From the NCBI GenBank assembly GCA_029558635.1, contig JAKQEE010000416.1, forward strand, positions 124,001-188,000: a DNA stretch of 64,000 bases, in the 5' to 3' direction. A program made the position numbers and the translations under genes. Within the stretch, counting starts at the first letter, position 1; every line of letters starts with the position of its first letter. Under the pieces are notes generated by a model that did not search any database, was not told the origin of the DNA, and was given only the letters and a program-made list of their open reading frames with translations. The stretch is from Pseudomonadota bacterium (GTDB lineage Bacteria; Pseudomonadota; Alphaproteobacteria; Micavibrionales; Micavibrionaceae). Shown here piece after piece: positions 16,940 to 24,861 of the stretch.

Positions 16940-18274
16940 ATGTGTTTCTCTCCATCTGGAATCGCAAATCTGTTGCGCAGAAAACTGGCTCTTGTGGCCA
17001 TTGTGTCTGTGCTGCTCGTTCCGGCCAGATCTTGGGCGGCTGGGACCAACTATAACATTCTTCCTTATTATAACCCCGCCTGTAACTGCTGCATTCTGGT
17101 CGGACAAATCATGCATGAGATATTCTGGGGAACTGGCATTTGGACGGGGGATGACTTCCAGAATGATTTCTACATGGATGAAATGTACACCAAAAAATTT
17201 CTTCCGACCTTTCAGCAAATGGCCGATCAGATGCGCGATGCCGTGATCACCAATGCCATGATGGTTGGAGCTTTTCTGGATGGTCAGGCTGAAAATTTTG
17301 CCTTGGCAAGTGTTCAGAAATTGAATGCGAAAGCAATAAAAGACTATCAGGTCAGCGACCAGATTTGCCGTTTTGGAACGGTGAGCAGATCTTTGGCTCT
17401 GAGCGACGATAAAACGCGCACGGTCAAACTGGCATTGATGGAACAGGTTCAGAACCGCCAGCTGATGAAAAACAACATGGCATCCGGTGTGGCCGCCGGC
17501 AAGGGGGCGACGATCGGGCGTTCTGCGGATAAAAAAGCGCGTTGGGACCAGTTTAAGAAAAAATTCTGTGACAAAAACGATATTGGCGGAACATTGAGCA
17601 ATCCGGCCTCACCTGAAAAATGCGCGGCTGCATCGGATGTTCAACAAAACCGGGATATTGATATGACGAGAACGCTGGACGCTCCCGCAAATCTTGAGCT
17701 GGATTTCCCGACGAACGCCGCAAATCTCAGCAACGACGAAGAAAATGTCATCGCTTTGGGAAATAATCTTTATGCGCACAATCTGGCTATGAATCTTAGC
17801 GCATCCGATTTCAATGCTATGGCGCTGAAGGCCAATGATGGCCAAACCAGAAAGCTTCTGGATTTTCGTTCGGTTATTGCCAAACGTTCGGTTGCCGCGA
17901 ACTCTTTTGCTGCCATTGCCGCGATGAAAGCGCAAGGTGGGCCGTCTTCGAAAACTTATTTGGAGGCTCTGGCAAAAGAGCTGGGGTTGGCGAACGTAAA
18001 AGAAATTGATGCGCTGGTCGGCAATAACCCCAGTTACAACACCCAGATGGAATTCCTGACCAAACGCATGTACCAGTCTCCGAATTTCTATGCCAACCTT
18101 TATGATACGCCCGCTAACGTCGAGCGTGAAGAAACTGCGTTGGGGGCCATCGGCCTGATGCAGGACCGTGATATATTTGAGAGCCTGCAACGTTCGGAAA
18201 TGCTACTTTCGACGTTGCTTGAAATCTATGTGACGCGCGAACAGGATCGTTACTTCAACAAGGGGCAGAAATAG
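16940..18274 (+). CDS. secreted Cys-containing paralog 1 of 4, unknown function
   Basis: First of four tandem paralogs. From the ATG at 16940 it has 444 residues; the frame opens at a GTG at 16904 but that codon is itself part of a GAGGTG sequence, so the later start is preferred. A signal peptide (hydrophobic LALVAIVSVLLVPARSWA) is followed by a mature N-terminus with a Cys cluster (ACNCC). The shared core then begins: ADQMRDAVITNAMMVGAFLDG, then SDQICRFGT (Cys about 143), a Cys pair (FCDKND...EKC), NRDIDMTRTLD, and the C-terminal TKRMYQSPNFYANLYDTPANV and QDRDIFESLQRSEMLL. The protein is mostly helical and probably periplasmic or surface-exposed. Only one base separates it from paralog 2. 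A weak promoter candidate (TTTCTG, 17 bases, TATCCT at 16891-16896) precedes it. Confidence 0.8.
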   Translation: MCFSPSGIANLLRRKLALVAIVSVLLVPARSWAAGTNYNILPYYNPACNCCILVGQIMHEIFWGTGIWTGDDFQNDFYMDEMYTKKFLPTFQQMADQMRDAVITNAMMVGAFLDGQAENFALASVQKLNAKAIKDYQVSDQICRFGTVSRSLALSDDKTRTVKLALMEQVQNRQLMKNNMASGVAAGKGATIGRSADKKARWDQFKKKFCDKNDIGGTLSNPASPEKCAAASDVQQNRDIDMTRTLDAPANLELDFPTNAANLSNDEENVIALGNNLYAHNLAMNLSASDFNAMALKANDGQTRKLLDFRSVIAKRSVAANSFAAIAAMKAQGGPSSKTYLEALAKELGLANVKEIDALVGNNPSYNTQMEFLTKRMYQSPNFYANLYDTPANVEREETALGAIGLMQDRDIFESLQRSEMLLSTLLEIYVTREQDRYFNKGQK

Positions 18275-18275
18275 A

Positions 18276-19589
18276 ATGAAGAAACCGTCCCGTAAATTCG
18301 GCAATATTTTGCTGGCCGCTCTTGTCGGCGTGATGGTGCTGATGTCTTCTGGTGATGCCTACGCATGGAAATGCAAGTGTTGTAACTGTATCTGCCCGTG
18401 GTTTCTGAACTGTTGTAAAAAGCCCAGCACAAAAAATATCATTGAGTTCGCGTTTGATGATTATCGTACTTTTTTCATCATGGACTCATTCTATAAAGAC
18501 CAGTTTGAAAAAGAAGGTCTGCAGCCAATGGCTGATCAGTGGCGCGATTTCTTTACAACTCATGCGATGATGGTGGGGGCGTTTCTTGATGGCTATGCTG
18601 CGGACGCCGCACAGGCCAACGTACAATCGCTGAACGCAAATACAATTCGCGATTATCAGGTGAGTGATCAGATTTGCAAATTCGGGACCTTGGCTCGTTC
18701 GTTGGCGGGAACAGATTCCCGTTTAAGCGCCCAGCAAATGGTTATGAGTGAGATTGCCCTGGCTCGGAATATCGGTACGGTGGGTGGCATCGCTTCGTCG
18801 GGGCGGGGTCAGGATAACCAGAATCGTCTGTACGGGTTCATGGAGTATTATTGCGACGGAAAAGACAATAACAATGGTCTGGGGTATTTTTGTAAGGCGG
18901 CAGGTTCAACCCGGGATGTTGAATATAACCGCGATATTGATTTCACCAGAACAATTGACGATCGCTCGACCTTGAACGTCGATCTGACGAATAATACGCT
19001 CTCTCGCGATGAAAAAGATGTCGTCTTTCTGGGGCATATGCTCTATGGCCACAGACAGGACACAAAACGCGCGCGCGACGCGGAAATCAAAGCTTCGGGC
19101 GGAGCTGAAAAATATCTTCTGACACGTTCTGTTGCCGCCCGCCGCTCCGTTGCCGAAAACACCTACAATGCTATTGTGGCGATGAAAGCTGCTGGATCGG
19201 GATCGTCCAAAGCATATATCACGGCTATGTTGACCAGTTTGGGAATGTCGGCGAAAGAGATTTTAAAATATACCAATGGCGCCTATTTGGGGGCAACGCC
19301 TTATGCCGGAATTGATGATGCGGTTTCGCCCAGTTACTACACGCAAATGGAAATCCTGACCAAACGTCTTTATCAGGACCCGACCTTTTATGCCAACCTG
19401 ATGGACACCAAGGCCAACGTGAAGCGGACTTCGACGGCAATGGACGGACTGTCATTGGCGCAGGATCGGGATATTTTTAAATCAATGGCGCGATCGGAAA
19501 TGCTGCTGGCGCTTCTTCTTGAGCTTGAATCAGGAAAAAGAAGCGATGAGATCAGTGCGCAAACCAGTCAGATAATAGGGCAGCCGTAA
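18276..19589 (+). CDS. secreted Cys-containing paralog 2 of 4, unknown function
   Basis: 437 residues, starting one base after paralog 1 stops. Residues 1-30 are a signal peptide ending near AYA. The mature protein opens with the densest Cys cluster of the set, seven Cys in about 20 residues (CKCCNCICPWFLNCC), suggesting metal binding or several disulphides. The core motifs follow in the same order as in paralog 1: MADQWRDFFTTHAMMVGAFLDG, SDQICKFGTLARSL, a Cys pair (YCDGKDNNNGLGYFC), NRDIDFTRTID, then TKRLYQDPTFYANLMDTKANV and QDRDIFKSMARSEMLL. The ADQ(M/V)RDA element is the most diverged here. No enzymatic motif is seen. Function is unknown; the conserved order of motifs points to one structural domain. 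Confidence 0.8.
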   Translation: MKKPSRKFGNILLAALVGVMVLMSSGDAYAWKCKCCNCICPWFLNCCKKPSTKNIIEFAFDDYRTFFIMDSFYKDQFEKEGLQPMADQWRDFFTTHAMMVGAFLDGYAADAAQANVQSLNANTIRDYQVSDQICKFGTLARSLAGTDSRLSAQQMVMSEIALARNIGTVGGIASSGRGQDNQNRLYGFMEYYCDGKDNNNGLGYFCKAAGSTRDVEYNRDIDFTRTIDDRSTLNVDLTNNTLSRDEKDVVFLGHMLYGHRQDTKRARDAEIKASGGAEKYLLTRSVAARRSVAENTYNAIVAMKAAGSGSSKAYITAMLTSLGMSAKEILKYTNGAYLGATPYAGIDDAVSPSYYTQMEILTKRLYQDPTFYANLMDTKANVKRTSTAMDGLSLAQDRDIFKSMARSEMLLALLLELESGKRSDEISAQTSQIIGQP

Positions 19590-19599
19590 GGAGATGGTC

Positions 19600-20853
19600 A
19601 TGAAAAAGATGGGCTTCGGAAAAAGCAAATGCATTGGCAAGAGTTGGGGGTATATAATAACCCTTGCGACCATTCTGTTTGGAGCCATGCCGGTTTCCGA
19701 TGCGCGCGCCTGTGGAAGCTGTACCGATTGTAATACATGGTCCAAATTTGTAACTCAGGAAATGAATCTTCATGAGCAATGGATGATTAATGAGTGGTGG
19801 ACGAAATATGTATTGGTTGCGATGCAAAGTTACACTGATCAGGTTCGTGATGCTGTAATTACCAATGCTATGATGATCGGTGCCTTTCTGGATGGGGAAA
19901 GTGAGCTGAACAGCCTTCGTACGGTTCAGGAACTCAATGCCGGTACGATCAAGGATTACACGGTCAGCGACTCCATTTGTAAATTCGGAACGCTTTCCCG
20001 CTCTCTGGCCGCATCTCAGGGGCGTGCCAAAGGAACCCAGATTGTTCTGGCCGAAAGGTCCCAGAATCGTCAATTGGGCCAGAAAAACATGGCATCCGAT
20101 CAGGGGGGCACACGGGACCGTATCGCCAGATACAAACAGTTTATCAAGAATTTCTGTGACCCTGGTGATTACGGGAATGCCATGCAGAAAATTTGTACGG
20201 CGGCTCCACCGGATAAAACCCGCAACCTTGATATCAACTACACGCGTTTAATTGACACCAAAAAGACGCTGGATATTGATTTTCTCTCCGGCGCAGCAAA
20301 AGCAAAGCCAAGTGACGACGAGAACGCAGTAATCGCTCTGGCCAACAACTTGTACGCACACGATGTTTTAGACCGGATTAAATCGGAAGATCTGAAGCAG
20401 ACGAGCGTCACGGACAGCAGATCGACCTACCTCGACCAGCGCTCGATTGTTGCCAAACGTTCCGTGGCGGAGAACTCGTTTAACGCTATCGTCGGTATGA
20501 AGGCATCCGGCGCGACGTCGTCGCAGGCCTACATGAAAAACGTTTTGACCCAACTGGGTTTGAGCGCAGCCGACGCTAAAAAATATTTGGGGAATCAGGA
20601 TAAGCCGAGTTACGACGCCCAGATGGAAATCTTGACCAAGAAACTGTATCAGGACCCTGCCTTCTACGCCAATTTGTATGACACGCCTGCCAACGTCGAG
20701 CGTCAATATGCAGCCCTGCAGTCTTTTGGACTGATGCAGCGACGCGATATTTTTGAAACGATTGTACGGTCGGAAATGTTGTTATCAATGATTCTTGAAA
20801 TGGAAATTTCGAAATATCAGGATGACATCCAGAACCGCCAGAATAAGAAATAA
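19600..20853 (+). CDS. secreted Cys-containing paralog 3 of 4, unknown function
   Basis: 417 residues from the ATG at 19600, which is correctly spaced from AAGGAG (an ATG six bases earlier is too close). A signal peptide (GYIITLATILFGAMPVSDARA) is followed by ACGSCTDC at the mature N-terminus, then a tryptophan-rich stretch. The core follows: TDQVRDAVITNAMMIGAFLDG, SDSICKFGTLSRSL, FCDPGDYGNAMQKIC, NLDINYTRLID, then TKKLYQDPAFYANLYDTPANV and RRDIFETIVRSEMLLSMIL. It begins 10 bp after paralog 2 ends and is followed by a 43-bp gap before paralog 4, so all four probably share a transcript. It is the copy closest to paralog 1 in the core. Confidence 0.8.
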   Translation: MKKMGFGKSKCIGKSWGYIITLATILFGAMPVSDARACGSCTDCNTWSKFVTQEMNLHEQWMINEWWTKYVLVAMQSYTDQVRDAVITNAMMIGAFLDGESELNSLRTVQELNAGTIKDYTVSDSICKFGTLSRSLAASQGRAKGTQIVLAERSQNRQLGQKNMASDQGGTRDRIARYKQFIKNFCDPGDYGNAMQKICTAAPPDKTRNLDINYTRLIDTKKTLDIDFLSGAAKAKPSDDENAVIALANNLYAHDVLDRIKSEDLKQTSVTDSRSTYLDQRSIVAKRSVAENSFNAIVGMKASGATSSQAYMKNVLTQLGLSAADAKKYLGNQDKPSYDAQMEILTKKLYQDPAFYANLYDTPANVERQYAALQSFGLMQRRDIFETIVRSEMLLSMILEMEISKYQDDIQNRQNKK

Positions 20854-20896
20854 CAACAAGAGATAATGTTGCAAACGATTTGACAGTGATGATTTA

Positions 20897-22804
20897 ATGA
20901 AATTGCACGGCTTTGAACAAAAAAGAAAACATAAATCAGGACGCGCCCTGAAATGGGTTGCGGTCTTTGGGGTGTTGATGCTTGCTTGCGCAGGAGGCAA
21001 GGGCGAAGCGGCTTCTGTTCCCGACAACCAGAAGGGCTGGCTAGAAATCCGCGGGTCCGGTGTAGCCCCCTCATCTCAAATCTCTTTGGTAACGGGTGGT
21101 AAGAACAGCATCGTTACTCGGTCGGACAAAGATGGCCAGTTTGCCTTTGAAAAGCTCGGCTATTATTCTTTTGTTCCCCTATCCTTCCGGCTTGAAATCC
21201 CCGAATATAAAAGTGAATTGGTTTCCGTAGGCCAGTCCAGCCTGACATTTGATTTTGACCCGAAAAGGTCATCTGTTGCGATGCACGGAAAAATTTCGGC
21301 GGCGGGGAGCGTTGTTCTGAACGTTGACGGCGTAAACTCCCAATCGCAGGTCACAGGTCTTGATGGGAATTTCTTTATAAAGACCCGCACCCCTCTGGGA
21401 TTGGCGGATGGCGTGTCGACAACGATGGCCAACATCATTAATGTCGGGGAATCGTGCTGTCCCAGAACTCTGGTTCCAGCTCCACCGATCCAGCTCTCTG
21501 TTTCCAGCGTGGCAGTGCCATCAGCTCCGCCTCAGAACCAGCCGGCACTGCCGTCTGCCTTGCCTTTGAGCCCCGCCCCTGCAACGGGCAAAACGCCGAC
21601 CTATCTGGCACCGGCTAGCCCCCAGCCTCAATCGCAACCTGAGGAACCGGAGCATAAAAAAGAACAACCCAAGAAAAAAATCCCGTACCTCGTAACGGGT
21701 TCGGTACAACAGGAATTTTATATCAAAGCAGAAAATATGACCGCAGCCATCTCGTTCGGCAGCGGTGATTACGACGCCACCTATGTTGGCGGATTCAAAA
21801 AACTGGCAGATCAGGTTCGTAATGCTATTATCACTAACGCCATGGCAATTGGCGCATTTCTGGACGGGCGCGCAGAGTTGAACGCTCTGGGAACCGTACA
21901 AAAACTGAATGCCCGGACGATCAAGGATTACACGGTCAGCGATTCCATTTGTAAATTCGGAACCCTGTCCCGCGGATTGCCCGGAACCGATTCTTTGGTT
22001 GAAGCCAACAAACAGGCTTTTGGCAAAATTCTTCTTGATCGCAATGTGCAATCCACAGAAACGATATTTGCCGAGGCAACCATGGGGGCGGTGAGCGAGG
22101 CCAAGGACTTTAAGGTAAAATACTGTGAAGGTGTCGACAGTAACTCGGGTCTAGGCGCCTATTGTGCATCAAGTAAGGCAAAGCCGGATGAATTCTTTAA
22201 CCGCGACCTTGATTATACGCGCGGTTTTGATGTGCCTCTGACCTTGGATGTGAATTATACCGACGGCAACACCCTGACCGATGATGAAGAAAAGACGCTG
22301 GCTCTGTTTCACATGCTCTCGCGCCGCGATCCTCAGTATAATTCAAGCGGTGGCCTTTTTAAAAAGCAGGAAAAAACTGACGACTTCCAGAATCTCCATC
22401 AGGATATGGCCGTTCGCCAACTAATCGGAAATACCTTTTCCAACATGGTGGCGATGAAAGCAAAGGGAACGGCGGCATCGGGATCCTATATGAAGAATGT
22501 TCTGGTCCAGATGGGCCTGTCTGCGGCGGATGCCCAGAAACTGGTTGGAAACAATCCGAGCTATTTCGCCCAGATGGAGATCCTGACCAAAAAACTGTAT
22601 CAGGACCCGACCTTCTTCGCCAACCTCTACGATACCCCCGCGAACGTTGCGCGGCAAAGGGTGGCGATCAAGGCGATCAGCTTGATGCAGGATCGTGACT
22701 TTCTTGAATCTTTGAAGCGCCGCGAAATGCTGCTCTCCGAACTTCTGGAGATCAGGCTGCGCAAGAAAGCTCAGGAAGAAAATCTGGCGGGCGTAACCAA
22801 TTAG
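20897..22804 (+). CDS. secreted paralog 4 of 4 with added N-terminal beta domain and Pro-rich linker
   Basis: 635 residues, about 200 longer than its siblings. A signal segment (WVAVFGVLMLACAGGKGEA) contains a Cys that only loosely fits a lipobox, so lipidation is uncertain. Residues about 45-180 form a beta-rich region resembling repeated Ig-like or carboxypeptidase-regulatory-type modules (GWLEIRGSGVAPSSQISLV, then a second copy-like stretch ending GLDGNFFIKT). A CC pair and a Pro/Ala/Gln-rich linker (about 185-265) lead to the common core: ADQVRNAIITNAMAIGAFLDG, SDSICKFGTLSRGL, YCEGVDSNSGLGAYC, NRDLDYTRGFD, TKKLYQDPTFFANLYDTPANV. The extra domain and linker look like a device to span or bind the cell wall or a partner. 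It ends one base before the convergent DUF1223 gene. Confidence 0.8.
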   Translation: MKLHGFEQKRKHKSGRALKWVAVFGVLMLACAGGKGEAASVPDNQKGWLEIRGSGVAPSSQISLVTGGKNSIVTRSDKDGQFAFEKLGYYSFVPLSFRLEIPEYKSELVSVGQSSLTFDFDPKRSSVAMHGKISAAGSVVLNVDGVNSQSQVTGLDGNFFIKTRTPLGLADGVSTTMANIINVGESCCPRTLVPAPPIQLSVSSVAVPSAPPQNQPALPSALPLSPAPATGKTPTYLAPASPQPQSQPEEPEHKKEQPKKKIPYLVTGSVQQEFYIKAENMTAAISFGSGDYDATYVGGFKKLADQVRNAIITNAMAIGAFLDGRAELNALGTVQKLNARTIKDYTVSDSICKFGTLSRGLPGTDSLVEANKQAFGKILLDRNVQSTETIFAEATMGAVSEAKDFKVKYCEGVDSNSGLGAYCASSKAKPDEFFNRDLDYTRGFDVPLTLDVNYTDGNTLTDDEEKTLALFHMLSRRDPQYNSSGGLFKKQEKTDDFQNLHQDMAVRQLIGNTFSNMVAMKAKGTAASGSYMKNVLVQMGLSAADAQKLVGNNPSYFAQMEILTKKLYQDPTFFANLYDTPANVARQRVAIKAISLMQDRDFLESLKRREMLLSELLEIRLRKKAQEENLAGVTN

Positions 22805-22805
22805 G

Positions 22806-23597
22806 TTAGGGAAGCTTGATTTCCCCAAACGCAATCGGTCCGTTATCCTGTCTCTCCAGAATCACAACAAGTCCGGCGGCATTCTCTGAAGGAGTCCAGT
22901 TAAAACTGTAATCGCGCTCATCTCCAAGCCAGTTATCAAGCGGAATCACTTTGGACACAATGTGAAGATACTCGATATCCATACCTTCGTTCGGCCCCGT
23001 CTTGATCGGTGATCTGACAGGTTTGAGATATTCGACCAGCTTGACCATGACATGATCGTCGAACCCTTTCAGTCTTCCAAGTTTCATCGCTTGAAGATGA
23101 AAATGATAACTGTCTTTCTTTTCCCCATTGGCAATGTCCAGAAAAATCAGCGGAGCGGTGTCCTTGAGTGCGGACAGAACGTCTCCATACATATATCCTT
23201 TGACCAGCGCCCGCCCGTTAACAACCATCTCCGGCGTATATCGGGGGGCATGGTTGATAACGGAATAAAACAAATGACGGTCGTAACTGTCTTTTATGGC
23301 GTACGGATTGTCGGTGACAACATTCAACGCGTTGACGTGGTAATCCAGCCCTGTAATCCGGGTCTTCCGGATCAGATCGTTAAACAAATGATCGGCAGGC
23401 GGGCAATACATACACCCTTGGTCGGAAAAAAGTTCAAGCAGGATGGGGTGATCCTCGACCTCTGCGGCGATGTCACGGTTCCCGAATGGCCAGCTATATC
23501 CGAAAATCGGGGTTTTGCGCCCATCCGCAGCGGAAACGGGAGAAATAGAGAAAAGGACAACCAGTCCAGATAAAATAAAGCAGGTGACATTCTTCAT
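22806..23597 (-). CDS. DUF1223 family secreted thioredoxin-like protein
   Basis: 263 residues with a signal peptide ending near SAA (23). The family hallmark LELFSDQGCMYCPPAD places a CxxC pair at C62 and C65 at the start of a thioredoxin-like fold, followed by the long DUF1223 body (VDNPYAIKD...YTPEMVVNGRA). A periplasmic thiol-redox role is a reasonable inference; the biochemical activity of DUF1223 proteins is not established. Its 3' end is one base from the end of paralog 4. The neighbouring Cys-rich secreted paralogs are plausible clients, but tail-to-tail placement alone is weak support. The ribosome site before the ATG is poor. Confidence 0.8.
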   Translation of the reverse strand: MKNVTCFILSGLVVLFSISPVSAADGRKTPIFGYSWPFGNRDIAAEVEDHPILLELFSDQGCMYCPPADHLFNDLIRKTRITGLDYHVNALNVVTDNPYAIKDSYDRHLFYSVINHAPRYTPEMVVNGRALVKGYMYGDVLSALKDTAPLIFLDIANGEKKDSYHFHLQAMKLGRLKGFDDHVMVKLVEYLKPVRSPIKTGPNEGMDIEYLHIVSKVIPLDNWLGDERDYSFNWTPSENAAGLVVILERQDNGPIAFGEIKLP

Positions 23598-23690
23598 GGA
23601 AAAAGAGTATCAGGAACTTTTCTGGGACGCTATCCCCGAACGCTTTGCTTTTCCACTTGAAGCAAAAACAATCCCGTCGTACAAACCTTC

Positions 23691-24185
23691 ATGCAAAAAG
23701 AACTCCCCGTCTCGTGGCAGGAAATTCATGTTCTTGCCAAAAAACTTTCCCTCCGCCTCAAAGAAAGCGGAAAGCAGTGGGATCGCATCATCGCCATTGC
23801 CCGCGGTGGCATGGTTCCGGCCTGTCTTCTGGCTTACGAACTGGATATACGTGTGGTCGAAACGATCAGCATCAAAAGTTACGATTTCCAGACCCAATCC
23901 GAAGCTGTGCTTTTGTCGGCTCCCGAAGATCTGGGAACTGGACAGGGCTGTCTGGTAATTGATGATCTTTCGGATACGGGAAATACTTTCAGGTTTCTGC
24001 GCGGAAAACTGCCCGATGCGAGCTTTGCCTGCATCCATGTCAAACCGCAGGGGAGAGCGCAGGCAGATTTCTTTGTCGAGGAAGTGGCTCAGGATACTTG
24101 GATATTCCTCCCATGGGAAGATCAGGACTTCCCCCCCCACATCCGTGCCCAAATCGGCGTAGAGCTGCCTACCAACGAGTCTTAA
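23691..24185 (+). CDS. gpt: xanthine/guanine phosphoribosyltransferase
   Basis: Salvages guanine and xanthine to GMP and XMP using PRPP. It has 164 residues, close to E. coli Gpt. The PRPP-binding motif LVIDDLSDTGNT is at 88-99, the base-side loop IAIARGGMVPA is at about 35-44, and the C-terminal WIFLPWE matches the W..FPW signature of XGPRT. No clear ribosome site precedes the ATG. It is divergent from the DUF1223 gene, with 93 bp between them, and is followed by the AT-rich palindrome in front of lemA. Confidence 0.88.
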   Translation: MQKELPVSWQEIHVLAKKLSLRLKESGKQWDRIIAIARGGMVPACLLAYELDIRVVETISIKSYDFQTQSEAVLLSAPEDLGTGQGCLVIDDLSDTGNTFRFLRGKLPDASFACIHVKPQGRAQADFFVEEVAQDTWIFLPWEDQDFPPHIRAQIGVELPTNES

Positions 24186-24211
24186 TGGAAAATTAAGCCC
24201 TCTGGCGTAAT

Positions 24212-24246
24212 ATGTTATATATAAATATATTATTTATATATAACAT
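24212..24246. repeat. perfect 15-bp AT-rich inverted repeat upstream of lemA
   Basis: ATGTTATATATAAAT (24212-24226), a five-base spacer ATATT, and its exact complement (24232-24246). The surrounding bases are almost only A and T. It ends eight bases before the lemA ribosome site (AGGAG at 24254-24258), so in RNA it could fold just ahead of the translation start; as DNA it could be an operator or include a promoter. It lacks the GC stem of a terminator. Confidence 0.7.
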
Positions 24247-24264
24247 TATATATAGGAGTTTTTG

Positions 24265-24840
24265 ATGGGGAGTTGGGTTCTGTTTCTGCTGGGCGGAGCG
24301 GCGGTGATTATCGTCGTCTATAACCGCATCGCAGCTCTATCCCACCGCCGACGTAACGCCTTTGCTGATATCGACGTCCAGCTTGAACAACGCTACAACA
24401 CTATCCCGAACATGGTCGAGGTGGTCAAAGCCTATGCCGGACACGAGCATAAGGTTTTCAAAGAAATTGCTGAAGCCCGCGCAGCCACCAAAGACGCCTT
24501 CGGCGTTGGCGAAAAACGCTTCAAAGCAGAAGCCGTATTGGGGCAAGCACTAAATCACTTATACGCCGTTGCGGAAAATTACCCTGAACTCAAGGCCAAT
24601 GAAAATTTCATGATGCTGCAACAGGAACTCTCCGATCTTGAAAACAAGATTTCGGCGGCCCGTCGCTTCTTCAACTCTGCGACGGCGGAATACAATACGG
24701 CAATCGAACAATTCCCCGGCAATATCATGGCCAGAATGTTTGGCTATTTTGAGGAACCCTATTTCCGCACTGACGGCGACAAAGAAGAAGAAATCAAAGC
24801 CATTCCAGAAGTTAAAATGGCTCCCGTAGAAAAGAAATAG
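24265..24840 (+). CDS. lemA: LemA family membrane protein
   Basis: 191 residues from the ATG at 24265 with AGGAG six bases upstream. LemA proteins have one N-terminal transmembrane helix (here about 3-20, WVLFLLGGAAVIIVVYN) and a four-helix soluble domain. The conserved RRNAFADIDVQLEQRYNTIPNMVEVVKAYAGHE block follows the helix, and the NSATAEYNTAIEQFPGN block is near the C-terminus. The function is not settled; LemA genes are typically paired with M48 peptidases, as here, where the protease starts 21 bp downstream. The two probably form a membrane complex, by inference from the pairing. Confidence 0.93.
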   Translation: MGSWVLFLLGGAAVIIVVYNRIAALSHRRRNAFADIDVQLEQRYNTIPNMVEVVKAYAGHEHKVFKEIAEARAATKDAFGVGEKRFKAEAVLGQALNHLYAVAENYPELKANENFMMLQQELSDLENKISAARRFFNSATAEYNTAIEQFPGNIMARMFGYFEEPYFRTDGDKEEEIKAIPEVKMAPVEKK

Positions 24841-24861
24841 AAAGAAGGATAATCACACCGC

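Noticed and set aside
16220-17218. 332-codon frame antisense to polA and paralog 1
   Set aside because: Crosses two well-supported genes and shows no domain.
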